This document shows, one piece after another, positions 39,471 through 50,763 of a stretch of 64,000 nt of DNA. The position numbers were made by a program, and so were the translations under genes. Each line of letters opens with the position of its first letter. Within the stretch, counting starts at the first letter, position 1. The stretch is from the NCBI RefSeq assembly GCF_000741175.1, contig NZ_JGYS01000003.1:124001-188000 (forward strand), given 5' to 3'. The stretch is from Bifidobacterium callitrichos DSM 23973. Its GTDB lineage: Bacteria; Actinomycetota; Actinomycetes; Actinomycetales; Bifidobacteriaceae. Under the pieces are notes generated by a model. The model was not told the origin of the DNA. It saw only the letters and a program-made list of their open reading frames with translations, and did not search any database.

Positions 39471-40373
39471 ATGACCGATGACACCACTACGCCATTGGAA
39501 CATCTGGTGAAGGTGCTGAAGCTGGGCAAACCCTCAGGGTATCGCAATCATACGTACATCAACGGCGAAAGCCTGTACTTCCCCACCGGTCGCGTCTATG
39601 GCGGCCAGGTCATCGCGCAGTCGCTGATGGCCGCGGCCAAGACGGTTCCGGAGAATCGTCTGCCGCATTCGATCCACGGCTATTTCGTCGCTCCGGGAGA
39701 TATCCGTCAGGATCTGCTGTTCGACGTCGAGAAGCTGCGCGACGGCCGGTCCTTCTCCGCCCGCCGCGTCAATGTGACGCAGGCCGAGGGTTCGATTCTC
39801 ACGGCGATCGCATCATTCCAAGTCGAAGGTCAGACCGGTGTGGAGTTCGCCGATCCGATGCCGACCGATCTGCCCGACCCGGAGTCACTCACCAGCGCGA
39901 AGGAGCTGATGGAGCCGTACGCGGGCAAGTCGCCATTCGCGAACTACTACGTGAAGAAGTCGCCGTTCGATATCCGCCATATCACGCGCACGATCATGCT
40001 GGGACCGGACGAGGAGTCGGCGGCGGCCGATTCCGGCAAGCAGATGGTGTGGATGAAGGCCGATGGCGAGGTCGACGTGCCGCAGCTCATGCACCGTGCG
40101 ATGCTGGCGCTCGGCTGCGATCAGGTGATGATGGAGCCGGTGCTGCGCCGAGCCGGCCTGTCGATCTCGACGCCCGGCATCTCCTACGCGTCGATCGACC
40201 ATTCGATGTGGTGGTACCGCGACGTGGACATCAACCAGTGGCATCTGTATGTGCAGGATACGCCGACCGCCGCGCACGGCCGAGGACTGGGATTGGCGAA
40301 GGTGTATTCGCGTGACGGCGAGCTGGTCGCGGCGATCGCGCAGGAGGCGATGATCAGAGTGCCGCGCGACTGA
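39471..40373 (+). CDS. tesB: Acyl-CoA thioesterase II
   Basis: 300 residues, double hot-dog fold. Hydrolyses acyl-CoA to free acid and CoA in the cytoplasm. Motifs: RVYGGQVIAQSLMAA, PHSIHGYFVAPGD, RDGRSFSARRVNVTQAEGSILTAIASFQ and the ending SYASIDHSMWWYRD ... GRGLGLAKVYSRDGELVAAIAQEAMIR. GGGGGAGAAC precedes the ATG. Confidence 0.93.
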   Translation: MTDDTTTPLEHLVKVLKLGKPSGYRNHTYINGESLYFPTGRVYGGQVIAQSLMAAAKTVPENRLPHSIHGYFVAPGDIRQDLLFDVEKLRDGRSFSARRVNVTQAEGSILTAIASFQVEGQTGVEFADPMPTDLPDPESLTSAKELMEPYAGKSPFANYYVKKSPFDIRHITRTIMLGPDEESAAADSGKQMVWMKADGEVDVPQLMHRAMLALGCDQVMMEPVLRRAGLSISTPGISYASIDHSMWWYRDVDINQWHLYVQDTPTAAHGRGLGLAKVYSRDGELVAAIAQEAMIRVPRD

Positions 40374-40378
40374 TTCGT

Positions 40379-40915
40379 CTAGCGCACGGTCTTGGCGGCG
40401 GCGGGGGCGACGCCGCGCTCCCTCTCGGCCCTCTTCATCTTGGGATTCTCCGGGCCTTCGGTGGGCGGCAGCTGGCACAGCCACTCCCCCACCAGTCCGA
40501 TGATCATGTCGATCAGGCAGACCACGGCCGTCACCGCGCATTCGATCACGGCCTGCGAGTAGAAGTCCGCCTCGATGTGTCCGATGGTGGGGATGATCTG
40601 CCCGCCGTACCATCCGGCAAGCATCGCACCGGCCAGCGCGAGCGCCTTCGACAGCACCAGAGTGTCGAACGCGAGTCTCGGATTGATGAAGGTGCTGGGG
40701 CGTTTGCGAGGATCCGTGGTGGCGTACTTGTGCACGTTCAACGCGAGGATCAGCACGATGATGCCGATGGCGATGAGCAGCGCGGCCACGAACCATGGGG
40801 CGCCGATCAGCGTGAGGTTGAACCGCTCCCCCAGTTCCGCGACGACGGCACCGGCGACCGTTCCCAATGCAAGAGCGAGGGCGGGCTGCCACCACGGCGT
40901 ACGTTTTGCGCTCAT
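40379..40915 (-). CDS. DUF3180 family membrane protein of the folate cluster
   Basis: 178 residues with four transmembrane helices and a basic C-terminus. It is last in the folate cluster, its ATG overlapping the stop of folB-folK (ATGA). The same family sits beside folK across Actinobacteria; function unknown. Confidence 0.8.
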   Translation of the reverse strand: MSAKRTPWWQPALALALGTVAGAVVAELGERFNLTLIGAPWFVAALLIAIGIIVLILALNVHKYATTDPRKRPSTFINPRLAFDTLVLSKALALAGAMLAGWYGGQIIPTIGHIEADFYSQAVIECAVTAVVCLIDMIIGLVGEWLCQLPPTEGPENPKMKRAERERGVAPAAAKTVR

Positions 40916-42405
40916 CGAGGGGTTCCTCCCAGAATCCAGTTGTCGGACAGCATGCCGACGCGCGCCGCGTCGGGTGCCATCGCCAGCAGGAACGACACCG
41001 GGTCTCCGCCAAGCGTGGCGTTCGGATCCATGTCCATCCACGGGGCGAGTACGGAGGCGTGTTCACGAGCCGTGGGCCATGGTACGCGGCAGTCGGGCTC
41101 GTCGGATTCGACGCCGTCCATGTCGACCAGATCGAGGTCGATGGCGTTGCCATGCGACTGCTCGATGGTGCCGAGCGCGCTGATCAGGGCACGTGCGCCA
41201 AGTCTGGTCTCGATCTGGATGACCGCGGACATCGCGTCCGGTCCGTCGAAGTTACTCACGTGGTACAGGGGCGAGATGCCTTCGACCTGATTGCCGGGAA
41301 GCCCGTCGATCGCGACGATCGCCTCGCGGAACAGTCGTTCGGCGTCGGTGGAGGTCGAGTCCATCGAGATCACGGCCCTGCTGGAGATCATCGCGCCGTC
41401 ACCGGCATCGACGACGGTCCGCGACGGACGTTGCACCGACGCGTCCGCCGATGCATCCGCCGACACTCCAGCCGACTCCGCACCCATCCAATCCTTCGAG
41501 ACGAGTGTGACCGGCGGCCTGTCCGGATCGGATTCGGCAAGCAGTCCTTCGGCGAGCTCACGCACCGGACCGCCATGCATGCCGGGCAGATCGGCCTTGG
41601 GATCCAGCGCGGCCCACGGTACAAGCACGAACGCCCGCTGCCATGCGCGAGGATGTGGCAGGGTCAGGTCAGGATCGTCCGATTCGACGCCGTCGAAGTC
41701 GATGATGTCGAGGTCGAGCGTGCGGTCCGACCAGTGCGTGTCGCGTGTGCGGCCGTGATCGGCCTCGATGCGCAGCAGCTCGCGCAGCAGACGGGATGCG
41801 GGCAACGTGGTCGTCACCTCGACCACGGCGTTGAGGAAATCGGGCGTGCCGTCGGGCATGCCCCATGCGGCGGTGCGGTACAGGGGCGAGACGCCGACGA
41901 CCTGCGTACCGTCCAACGCGTCGATGCGACGCACGGCGTCACGCAGCGTCGAGGCGACATCGCCCTGATTGCCGCCGAGCGCGATCACCGCGCGATGAAT
42001 GCCGTCCGACGCATCCTGTCCGTCACCATTATTCCCCGCATCCGATTCGCGCGTGCGGTCGATCGTGACGGCGACGTCATCGAACGGCACGGTGATCGGC
42101 GCATGGGGCTTGTGCACGGTGATCTCCACCTCGCGGATCGCCGTGTCGACGGCGAACACCCGATCGGCGATCTCCTGCGCGAGCCTCTCGATGAGATCGA
42201 CGTGATCGCCTTCGATGACATCGACGATGGCCTTGGCGACCTTCCCGTAGTCGACGGTGTCCCCGAGCGCATCGGTACGCCCGGCACGGGTCAGATCGAG
42301 ATGCAGCGTGGCGTCGACGATGAACGGCTGGGCGCGTTCGTGTTCGAAGTCGAGCACGCCGTGCGTGCCGTTCGCACGCACACCGGTCAGTCGGATGGTG
42401 TCCAT
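40912..42405 (-). CDS. folBK: Dihydroneopterin aldolase / HPPK fusion with an extra degenerate HPPK-like domain (FolB-FolK-FolK')
   Basis: 497 residues. Residues about 1-117 are FolB (GVRANGTHGVLDFEHERAQPF; DYGKVAK; LIERLAQEIADRV). Residues about 137-300 are FolK, 6-hydroxymethyl-7,8-dihydropterin pyrophosphokinase (VIALGGNQGD; SPLYRTAAWG; FLNAVVEV; DRTLDLDIIDFDG; LPHPRAWQRAFVLVPW). A third segment (about 335-475) repeats the FolK plan in decayed form (AVISMDS, SPLYHVSNFD, AVIQIETRL, IDLDLVDMDGVESDEPDCRVPWPTAREHASVLAPW), but it lacks the RTLDLDI arginine and other catalytic residues. Together the first two domains make and activate hydroxymethyl-dihydropterin. Coupled to DUF3180 downstream. 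Confidence 0.88.
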   Translation of the reverse strand: MDTIRLTGVRANGTHGVLDFEHERAQPFIVDATLHLDLTRAGRTDALGDTVDYGKVAKAIVDVIEGDHVDLIERLAQEIADRVFAVDTAIREVEITVHKPHAPITVPFDDVAVTIDRTRESDAGNNGDGQDASDGIHRAVIALGGNQGDVASTLRDAVRRIDALDGTQVVGVSPLYRTAAWGMPDGTPDFLNAVVEVTTTLPASRLLRELLRIEADHGRTRDTHWSDRTLDLDIIDFDGVESDDPDLTLPHPRAWQRAFVLVPWAALDPKADLPGMHGGPVRELAEGLLAESDPDRPPVTLVSKDWMGAESAGVSADASADASVQRPSRTVVDAGDGAMISSRAVISMDSTSTDAERLFREAIVAIDGLPGNQVEGISPLYHVSNFDGPDAMSAVIQIETRLGARALISALGTIEQSHGNAIDLDLVDMDGVESDEPDCRVPWPTAREHASVLAPWMDMDPNATLGGDPVSFLLAMAPDAARVGMLSDNWILGGTPR

Positions 42406-42424
42406 CGAATTCCTTTACTTACGA

Positions 42425-43327
42425 TTACTGTCTATTCGCGTATTGTCCCGCGTACTGCCGCCACACGTTGCCCACGGCCACGGCGGCACGGGATCTGGGC
42501 ACGTCGTGCACGCGCACCGCCCAGGCGCCGTGTTCGGCGGCGAGTGCGCTCAACGCCGCGGTGGCGTCGTCGCGCGCGGCCATGTCGGGGCCGGTTCCGT
42601 CCTCGCCGTCGATGCCCGCATCGGTGAGGATAGCGGTGACGAAGCGTTTGCGCGATTGGCCGATGAGCACCGGATACCCGGTGGCGCGGAACGTGTCGAG
42701 GCTCACGAGCAGCGGCAGGTTGTGTTCGATGCCGGGCTTGGAGAAGCCGAGACCCGGGTCGATAATCACGCGCTTCGGGTCGACGCCGGCGGCGAGCACG
42801 TCGTCGACCTGGCGCATGAGTTCGTCGCGCACGTCGTTGAGCACGCCGTGCTCGTAGTGCGAGGTGTCGGCGTCGGGGGTTGCGCCGTGGGATCCGGCGA
42901 GCCAGCCGCGCCAATGCTGCACGATGTACAGGCAGTCGTGATCGGCGACGACGTGCGGCAGCTCCCGGTCGAGCGTGCCGCCGGAGACGTCGTTGATGAT
43001 CTGCGCGCCCTCGTCGAGCGCGGCCTTCGCGACCGAGGCGCGCGTGGTGTCGATGGACAGCGTCACTCCGGTGGGGGCAAGCGCCTTGACCGCGCCGGTG
43101 ATGCGCGCCAGCTCGTCGGCTTCGGAGACGCGCTTGGCGCCGGGGCGTGTGGATTCGGCACCGATGTCGATGATGTCGGCACCGGCGTGGGCCATGGCCC
43201 GCCCATGGTTCGCGGCCGCAACCGGGTCGAGCCAGAGGCCTCCGTCCGAGAACGAGTCCTCGGTGATGTTGAGCACGCCCATCACGAGCGTGCGATCGGT
43301 ATCGTGCAATGCTCGCAGATCAACCAT
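42425..43327 (-). CDS. folP: Dihydropteroate synthase
   Basis: 300 residues. Joins hydroxymethyl-dihydropterin diphosphate and p-aminobenzoate. Motifs: VMGVLNITEDSFSDGG, ADIIDIGAESTRPGA, ISIDTTRASVAKAAL, INDVSGG and the ending VRVHDVPRSRAA (H of the RVHDV motif). TIM-barrel; target of sulfonamides. Third in the folate cluster. Confidence 0.95.
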   Translation of the reverse strand: MVDLRALHDTDRTLVMGVLNITEDSFSDGGLWLDPVAAANHGRAMAHAGADIIDIGAESTRPGAKRVSEADELARITGAVKALAPTGVTLSIDTTRASVAKAALDEGAQIINDVSGGTLDRELPHVVADHDCLYIVQHWRGWLAGSHGATPDADTSHYEHGVLNDVRDELMRQVDDVLAAGVDPKRVIIDPGLGFSKPGIEHNLPLLVSLDTFRATGYPVLIGQSRKRFVTAILTDAGIDGEDGTGPDMAARDDATAALSALAAEHGAWAVRVHDVPRSRAAVAVGNVWRQYAGQYANRQ

Positions 43328-43405
43328 GATGTTCCCCTTCGTGTGATTGCGATTCCATGGATTGCGAGTCGGCCCGTCACCTGTAGCCGTCTGTGCGGCG
43401 CGTCC

Positions 43406-43993
43406 TCACCGACTCATGATGAGGCTCATCGCCTCGGAACGTGTGGCGGGATTGCGTAGCAGCCCCCGTACTGCGGAGGTGACCGTGCGCGCCTCGGATT
43501 TCTTGATGCCGCGCATCGACATGCACAGGTGCTCGCATTCGGTGACGACGATCACGCCACGCGCGCCCGCGTATTCGACGAGCGCGTCGGCGATCTGCTG
43601 GGTGAGTCGCTCCTGCACCTGCGGACGGCGCGCATACACCTCGACGAGCCGTGCGAGCTTGCTCAGTCCCATCACGCCGTCCTTGGCGGGGATGTACCCC
43701 ACGTGAGCGACGCCATGGAACGGCAGCAGATGATGCTCGCACACCGAATACAGTTCGATGTTCTTGACGAGCACGAGCTCGTCAGTGTCCACGTCGAAGT
43801 GCTTCTCCAGCACCTGCGCGGGCGAGGATCCGAGGCCTGCGAACAGTTCGCGGCAGGCGCGGGCGATCCTGTCCGGCGTCTCCACGAGTCCTTCGCGATC
43901 GGGGTCCTCGCCGATGGAGGTGAGGAAGAGGCGTACGGCACGGCGCACGCCCTCCTCGTCATAACCGCGGTAATCCGGGTTCGTGCTCGTCAT
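43406..43993 (-). CDS. folE: GTP cyclohydrolase I
   Basis: 195 residues. Converts GTP to dihydroneopterin triphosphate, the first step of folate synthesis. Conserved segments [40 protein letters not shown] (zinc Cys and His) and [19 protein letters not shown]. The start at 43993 gives the normal length; the frame stays open far upstream inside ftsH without support. Confidence 0.94.
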   Translation of the reverse strand: MTSTNPDYRGYDEEGVRRAVRLFLTSIGEDPDREGLVETPDRIARACRELFAGLGSSPAQVLEKHFDVDTDELVLVKNIELYSVCEHHLLPFHGVAHVGYIPAKDGVMGLSKLARLVEVYARRPQVQERLTQQIADALVEYAGARGVIVVTECEHLCMSMRGIKKSEARTVTSAVRGLLRNPATRSEAMSLIMSR

Positions 43994-44013
43994 CGTCCGA
44001 TCACTCGTCTCGA

Positions 44014-46109
<2,096 letters not shown>

Positions 46110-46113
<4 letters not shown>

Positions 46114-46682
46114 GCCTGTTCTCCTTGGTATACTGACGGCTTCAGCACCGCGATCGAATCGAGATTGCGGTAACGCTCGTCGTAGTCCAGACCGAATCCG
46201 ACGACGAACTCGTCGGGGATCTCACGGCCCTTGTACTTCACATGCACATCCACCTCGCGGCGGGCCGGCTTCTCGAGCAACGCGAAGATCTCGACCGATG
46301 CGGCCCCGCGGCGCTTCAGCTCCCCGACCAGCCACGCGAGCGTATGGCCTGAATCGATAATATCCTCGACGATCAGGATGTGCCGACCGCGAACATCGGT
46401 CGACAGATCCTGACGAATCGTCACGATGCCGCTTGATTCGGTGCCCGAGCCGTAGCTCGACAGGCTCATGAAATCAAGCTGGCACGGAATGGACAGCGCC
46501 TGCGAGAATGCGGCGATCGTGTTCACCGCGCCCTTGAGCACGGCGATGACCAGCGGGTTCTTGCCACGGTAGTCCTCGCTCGCCTGTGCGGCGGCATGGT
46601 TGATGATGCTCTGGATCTCTTCTTTGCTGACCAGCTCGTGGTCGATGTCGTCTTGTACGTCAGCGATTCGCATGCCAACCAT
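46110..46682 (-). CDS. hpt: Hypoxanthine phosphoribosyltransferase
   Basis: 190 residues. Salvages hypoxanthine/guanine with PRPP. PRPP-binding motif [26 protein letters not shown] region ([13 protein letters not shown]). Start at 46682 or, three codons later, 46673. It sits between dacB and ftsH, where most relatives have tilS immediately upstream. Confidence 0.93.
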
Positions 46683-46778
46683 CTTGGCACACGCGAATGA
46701 CGTGTTTCTGAGGAAAACCTGAATGGATTCCGAGTATTTACACGAGCTACCGAGCGACCGGACGACTTGACGGACGAC
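46683..46778. other. Gap between dacB and hpt where tilS usually lies
   Basis: Only 96 bp. No reading frame resembling TilS or a fragment of it is visible on either strand. Confidence 0.7.
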
Positions 46779-48218
46779 CTACAGCTTGGCCAGTCCCGCC
46801 GCAAAACTGTCGACGGCCTTGTTGGCCTCCCATGCGTTGACCGGATTGTTGACGATCACCGCGAAGGCGAGCACACCGCCCTTGCTCAGGGAGATGTTGC
46901 CGGCCAGGGATCGCACGTTGTCCAGCGAGCCGGTCTTCACACGGATCAATCCGCGCGTGGACTGATCGGCCACGCGGCTGCGGGCGGTGCCGACCAGTCC
47001 CGGCACCGACAGTCCCTCGAGCGCCGCTGCCGCGCCATCGTCCGGATCGACGAGTCTCGACTGCACCTCAACGAGCGTCCTCACGGTCAGGCGCGTGCCC
47101 GGAGCCAGTCCGGAGCAGCTGCTCAGCGTCATGCCTTCGATGCTGATGCCGCCGTCCTTCAGCACACGTTCGACGGCCTTGACGTCTCCGGCGATGGAGT
47201 TGCCCGTGCCGAGCTTCAACGCGGTCAGACGTCCGAAGAGCTCGGCCAGCGTGTTGTCGGAGTGGCGCAGCATGAACGCCATCACCTCGTTGAGCGGTGC
47301 CGAACTGACCGAGGCGATGCGGTTGGACGGCTTCTGCCCGCTCACGTCGGTGGAGTCGGTGACGGTGATGCCTCGTGCGGACAGCAGCGTTTTGAACGTG
47401 TTCGCCGCGTCAATCGCCGGATGCTCGGACAGGATCGGGTATTCGGTGAAGGAGTCCCGGTCCTGGCTCTCCAGTCCGGTCCAGTCGCGTCCGCCGTCGA
47501 TGGCCATCGAGGAGATGGCCGTGTAATAGCGGTGTTCGGCGTTGTTCTCGATGATGTTCGACGGAGTGCGGTCGTCGCCGAACAGGGAGTCGTCCGTTGC
47601 AAGCGCGACGCGGGTGACGCCCTGCTTGCGAAGCGCGGCGGCGGTCCTGTCCGCGAGGGTCGCGAGCCCCGCACGGCCGTTGATATGCGTGGGATCGTTG
47701 TCGCCGGCGCCAAGAAGCATGTCGCCGTTGCCTTTGAGGACGATCGTGGGGTCGTCGCCGGTGCGGGTCAGATACACCTCGGTGTCGAGCGTGGATCCCA
47801 TCTCCAGCGTGTTCGCGGCCGCATACGCGGTCAGTGTCTTGGTGGTCGACGCCGGCTCGCGCAACGTGTTCATCTCATGTTCGGCGATCACGTTGCCCCG
47901 CGCGTCCGCCACGGCGACCGAGAAATCGGTGCCGATGCCTTCGGTCTTGCCAAGTTCGTCGATCAGGCGGGCGACCGCTGCCTTGTCGATGTCACCGCCG
48001 TCGAGGTCGACATCGCCGGAGACCGTGCCGGCTGCCCTGGCGGCGGACGGATCCGGGTAGGAGCGCGTGGCGACGCCGCGCATCGTCAGCAGTCCGGGGA
48101 CGGCGTCGGCGGCGTCCGCAACGGCGTATCCGACGCCAAGCACGGCCGTCAGCACCACGCACAGCGCGCACACGATGACGCGATGGCCCGCCGGCCGCCG
48201 GCCGTTGCTCCGACTCAT
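46779..48218 (-). CDS. dacB: D-alanyl-D-alanine carboxypeptidase/endopeptidase (PBP4, S13 family)
   Basis: 479 residues from ATG 48218 (AAGGGGGAGGA upstream). Signal/anchor helix in the first ~45 residues. Penicillin-binding motifs: catalytic S124 in ASTTK, SDN in LRHSDNTLAEL and KTG in IRVKTGSLDNV. Trims peptidoglycan stem peptides outside the membrane. First gene of the hpt-ftsH-fol cluster; 96 bp separate it from hpt. Confidence 0.9.
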   Translation of the reverse strand: MSRSNGRRPAGHRVIVCALCVVLTAVLGVGYAVADAADAVPGLLTMRGVATRSYPDPSAARAAGTVSGDVDLDGGDIDKAAVARLIDELGKTEGIGTDFSVAVADARGNVIAEHEMNTLREPASTTKTLTAYAAANTLEMGSTLDTEVYLTRTGDDPTIVLKGNGDMLLGAGDNDPTHINGRAGLATLADRTAAALRKQGVTRVALATDDSLFGDDRTPSNIIENNAEHRYYTAISSMAIDGGRDWTGLESQDRDSFTEYPILSEHPAIDAANTFKTLLSARGITVTDSTDVSGQKPSNRIASVSSAPLNEVMAFMLRHSDNTLAELFGRLTALKLGTGNSIAGDVKAVERVLKDGGISIEGMTLSSCSGLAPGTRLTVRTLVEVQSRLVDPDDGAAAALEGLSVPGLVGTARSRVADQSTRGLIRVKTGSLDNVRSLAGNISLSKGGVLAFAVIVNNPVNAWEANKAVDSFAAGLAKL

Positions 48219-48301
48219 TCCTCCCCCTTCCGCGCCCCCGCGTTCCGGGACACGCATACGTGTGGATCGCCGCGCGGCGTACGGTCCTACCGCCGCTTCC
48301 C

Positions 48302-49951
48302 CTACTTCTGCAGGGAGGCGAACTCGTCCAACGTGCCGAGGATGCCGACCGCGCGCGCATCCAACAGCTTACCGCCAAGCCATGTACCGAGCGCGAGAGC
48401 ACCCGTTCCATTCACCATCGCGGCCACGGCGATGGCCATCGTGGCGCCCGGGGCGCCGAACGTGTGCATGACGAGCGTGACGAGTGCGACGATGCCGGCG
48501 GGCAGCATGACGAACACCGTGCCGAACATGTGGATGAACGGGAACACGCCCTGTGCGGCGGCGCGTCCCTGCGGCGTGGAGAAGGGACGCTCGATATCGG
48601 GAACCGGGTAGAGCATCAGGGTCGAGACGATCTCGGCCAGGCCGAGCGCGGCGAACGCGACGCCGATGCCGATGAACAGGCAGCCCAGTCCCATCGCGAT
48701 TCCCTCCGGCGTGCGCCAGTCCCCGGTGAACGCGAACAGTGCGGCGGCGAGTGCGAGCATGTAGATGACGATGAATCCCACGAGTACGCGTATGCGCCCC
48801 AGACGGTCGTCGATTCCTCTGACGCCGCTGATCACCTCCATGGCGAATCCGGTGCCGTCGTAGGCCAGGCCGTTGCCTTCGACCATCATCATGAACAGTC
48901 CCAGCCAGATGAGCGTCTGCCATGCGAGGAACGTGGTGCCCGCGGTACGTGACTGCAGGGTGAAGATGACGACCATGATGAGCGGCATGACGAACAGCAC
49001 GGCCTGACGCGGGTCGCGTTTGAGATAGGTGAACAGTCGTGCGGAGATGGCTCCGGACACGCTGTCCGGCATACGGGCGAAATCACCCAGACCGGCCTTG
49101 ACCTTGCTGGACGTGTCGGCACCGCGCATGTGCCGCTGACGTCCGAGGCACCACATGGAGACATAGAAGCAGACCACCCATGCGACGGCGAGGATGATCA
49201 GACGGATCGCGAGCGGCAGCCACGCGCCGGCGATGACGTCGAACGGCAGCTGGAACGCGGCGCCGAACGGAGTGAATGCGAGCAGTCGGGACAGAGCGGA
49301 GAACGTCCCGAGGCTGGACTGCGATCTGCCTGAACCGTCCTGCGGGAGGATCAGCGCCGGCAGCTGAGTCGCCGCGATGAACCCCACGATGACGATGATG
49401 TAGAACGTCGCACGGCCGCGTGCCGTGGTGACGAGCGTGGTGGCGAGCGACATGACCGTCTTGCCGACGAGAACGGTCGTGATGACGACGAGCAGCGCCG
49501 AAAGAACGCCGGCGAGCACGACGCCCCAACCGATTGCGCGATAAATGAACGCCAGAGCGACAAGGGCGCAGAAGGCGATGATCGCGGCCGGTCCGGTCAG
49601 TCCGGCGGCGATGAGCGCCCACAGCAATCGGGAGTCGCGGATGCCGTACAATTCGAAGCGCTGCGGGGTCAGTGCCGATCCCTCGCCGAGAAGCATGAGC
49701 TGGACGATGACGGCGAACACCATGCCGATGGCCCCGATCGTGACAAGCAGGGCGTTCAGTCCAGGCACGAAATCAGGATCCGCCGCGAACTGCGGCATGC
49801 CAAGCAGGGCCGCGAACACGATCATGACGACGACTGCGCCGGCCCCCATGGTCAGCAACAGTGCGAAGCCGATGGTCTGCAGGACGGAGCGGCGCAGCAC
49901 GGATATGGTAAGGATCCAGCGCAGGCGGACGACTGCGGCGATCTCGCTCAT
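48302..49951 (-). CDS. Multi-spanning ABC exporter membrane protein
   Basis: 549 residues with about twelve hydrophobic helices and no ATPase motif. It overlaps the upstream ATPase gene (ATGA at 49948-49951), so the two form one transporter; the size fits fused ABC-2 permease units. Substrate unknown. The ~80 bp between it and dacB show nothing else. Confidence 0.82.
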   Translation of the reverse strand: MSEIAAVVRLRWILTISVLRRSVLQTIGFALLLTMGAGAVVVMIVFAALLGMPQFAADPDFVPGLNALLVTIGAIGMVFAVIVQLMLLGEGSALTPQRFELYGIRDSRLLWALIAAGLTGPAAIIAFCALVALAFIYRAIGWGVVLAGVLSALLVVITTVLVGKTVMSLATTLVTTARGRATFYIIVIVGFIAATQLPALILPQDGSGRSQSSLGTFSALSRLLAFTPFGAAFQLPFDVIAGAWLPLAIRLIILAVAWVVCFYVSMWCLGRQRHMRGADTSSKVKAGLGDFARMPDSVSGAISARLFTYLKRDPRQAVLFVMPLIMVVIFTLQSRTAGTTFLAWQTLIWLGLFMMMVEGNGLAYDGTGFAMEVISGVRGIDDRLGRIRVLVGFIVIYMLALAAALFAFTGDWRTPEGIAMGLGCLFIGIGVAFAALGLAEIVSTLMLYPVPDIERPFSTPQGRAAAQGVFPFIHMFGTVFVMLPAGIVALVTLVMHTFGAPGATMAIAVAAMVNGTGALALGTWLGGKLLDARAVGILGTLDEFASLQK

Positions 49952-50757
49952 CGTCCGACTCCCGGCTCCTGTGCGCCCATCGAACCGTCGAGCCAGTCAA
50001 GTCTGGCCGCGGCGTGGCGTCCGCCGACCAGCTGAAGGAACCGATCCTCGAGGTCCATGCCGGCCGCGACCTCGGCGACGGTGCCGGCCGCGCACACGCT
50101 TCCCTGGTTGATGACCGCCACGTGCGTGCACATCCGTTCGATCAGAGCCATGACGTGGGAGGAGATGATGATGGTGCCGCCGGTGGCCGCGTATTCGGCG
50201 AGGATGTCCTTCAGGTTCGCGCTGGAGACCGGATCGACCGATTCGAACGGCTCGTCGAGCACGAGCAGACGCGGACTGTGGATCATGGCCGAGGCGAGGC
50301 AGATCTTCTTGACCATGCCGGTCGAATAGTCGACGACCATCTTGTCGGCCGCATCGACGAGGTCGAACGCGGCGAGCAGGTCGCGCGCACGGGCGACGGT
50401 CTCGGCGCGCTGCATGCCGCGCAGCATGCCCGCGTACACCAGTAGCTGCAAGCCGGTGAGCCGGTCGAAGATCTGGGATTGCTGCGGCATCACGCCGATC
50501 ATGCGCTTGGCCGCGTTGACGTCGCGCCACACGTCGACGCCGAAGATCGACGCGCCGCCCATGTCCGGAGTGAGCAGACCGGTGACCATGTTGAGCGTCG
50601 TGGTCTTGCCCGCGCCGTTCGGACCGACCAGACCGTAGAACGAGCCGACCGGGATGTCGAGGGACAGCCCGGCGACGGCGGTCTTCGCGCCGAAGCGTTT
50701 GACGAGGCCGCGGATCGACACCGCCGCATGAGGGTCATAGGGCACGGGAGGTTGCAT
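49948..50757 (-). CDS. ABC transporter ATP-binding protein
   Basis: 269 residues. Walker A GPNGAGKTTT (45-54), a diverged signature (VDYSTGMVKKICLASAMIHSP), Walker B LLVLDEPFESVDP and H-switch SSHVMALIERM. Partner of the permease downstream. Confidence 0.92.
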   Translation of the reverse strand: MQPPVPYDPHAAVSIRGLVKRFGAKTAVAGLSLDIPVGSFYGLVGPNGAGKTTTLNMVTGLLTPDMGGASIFGVDVWRDVNAAKRMIGVMPQQSQIFDRLTGLQLLVYAGMLRGMQRAETVARARDLLAAFDLVDAADKMVVDYSTGMVKKICLASAMIHSPRLLVLDEPFESVDPVSSANLKDILAEYAATGGTIIISSHVMALIERMCTHVAVINQGSVCAAGTVAEVAAGMDLEDRFLQLVGGRHAAARLDWLDGSMGAQEPGVGR

Positions 50758-50763
50758 GGTCTT

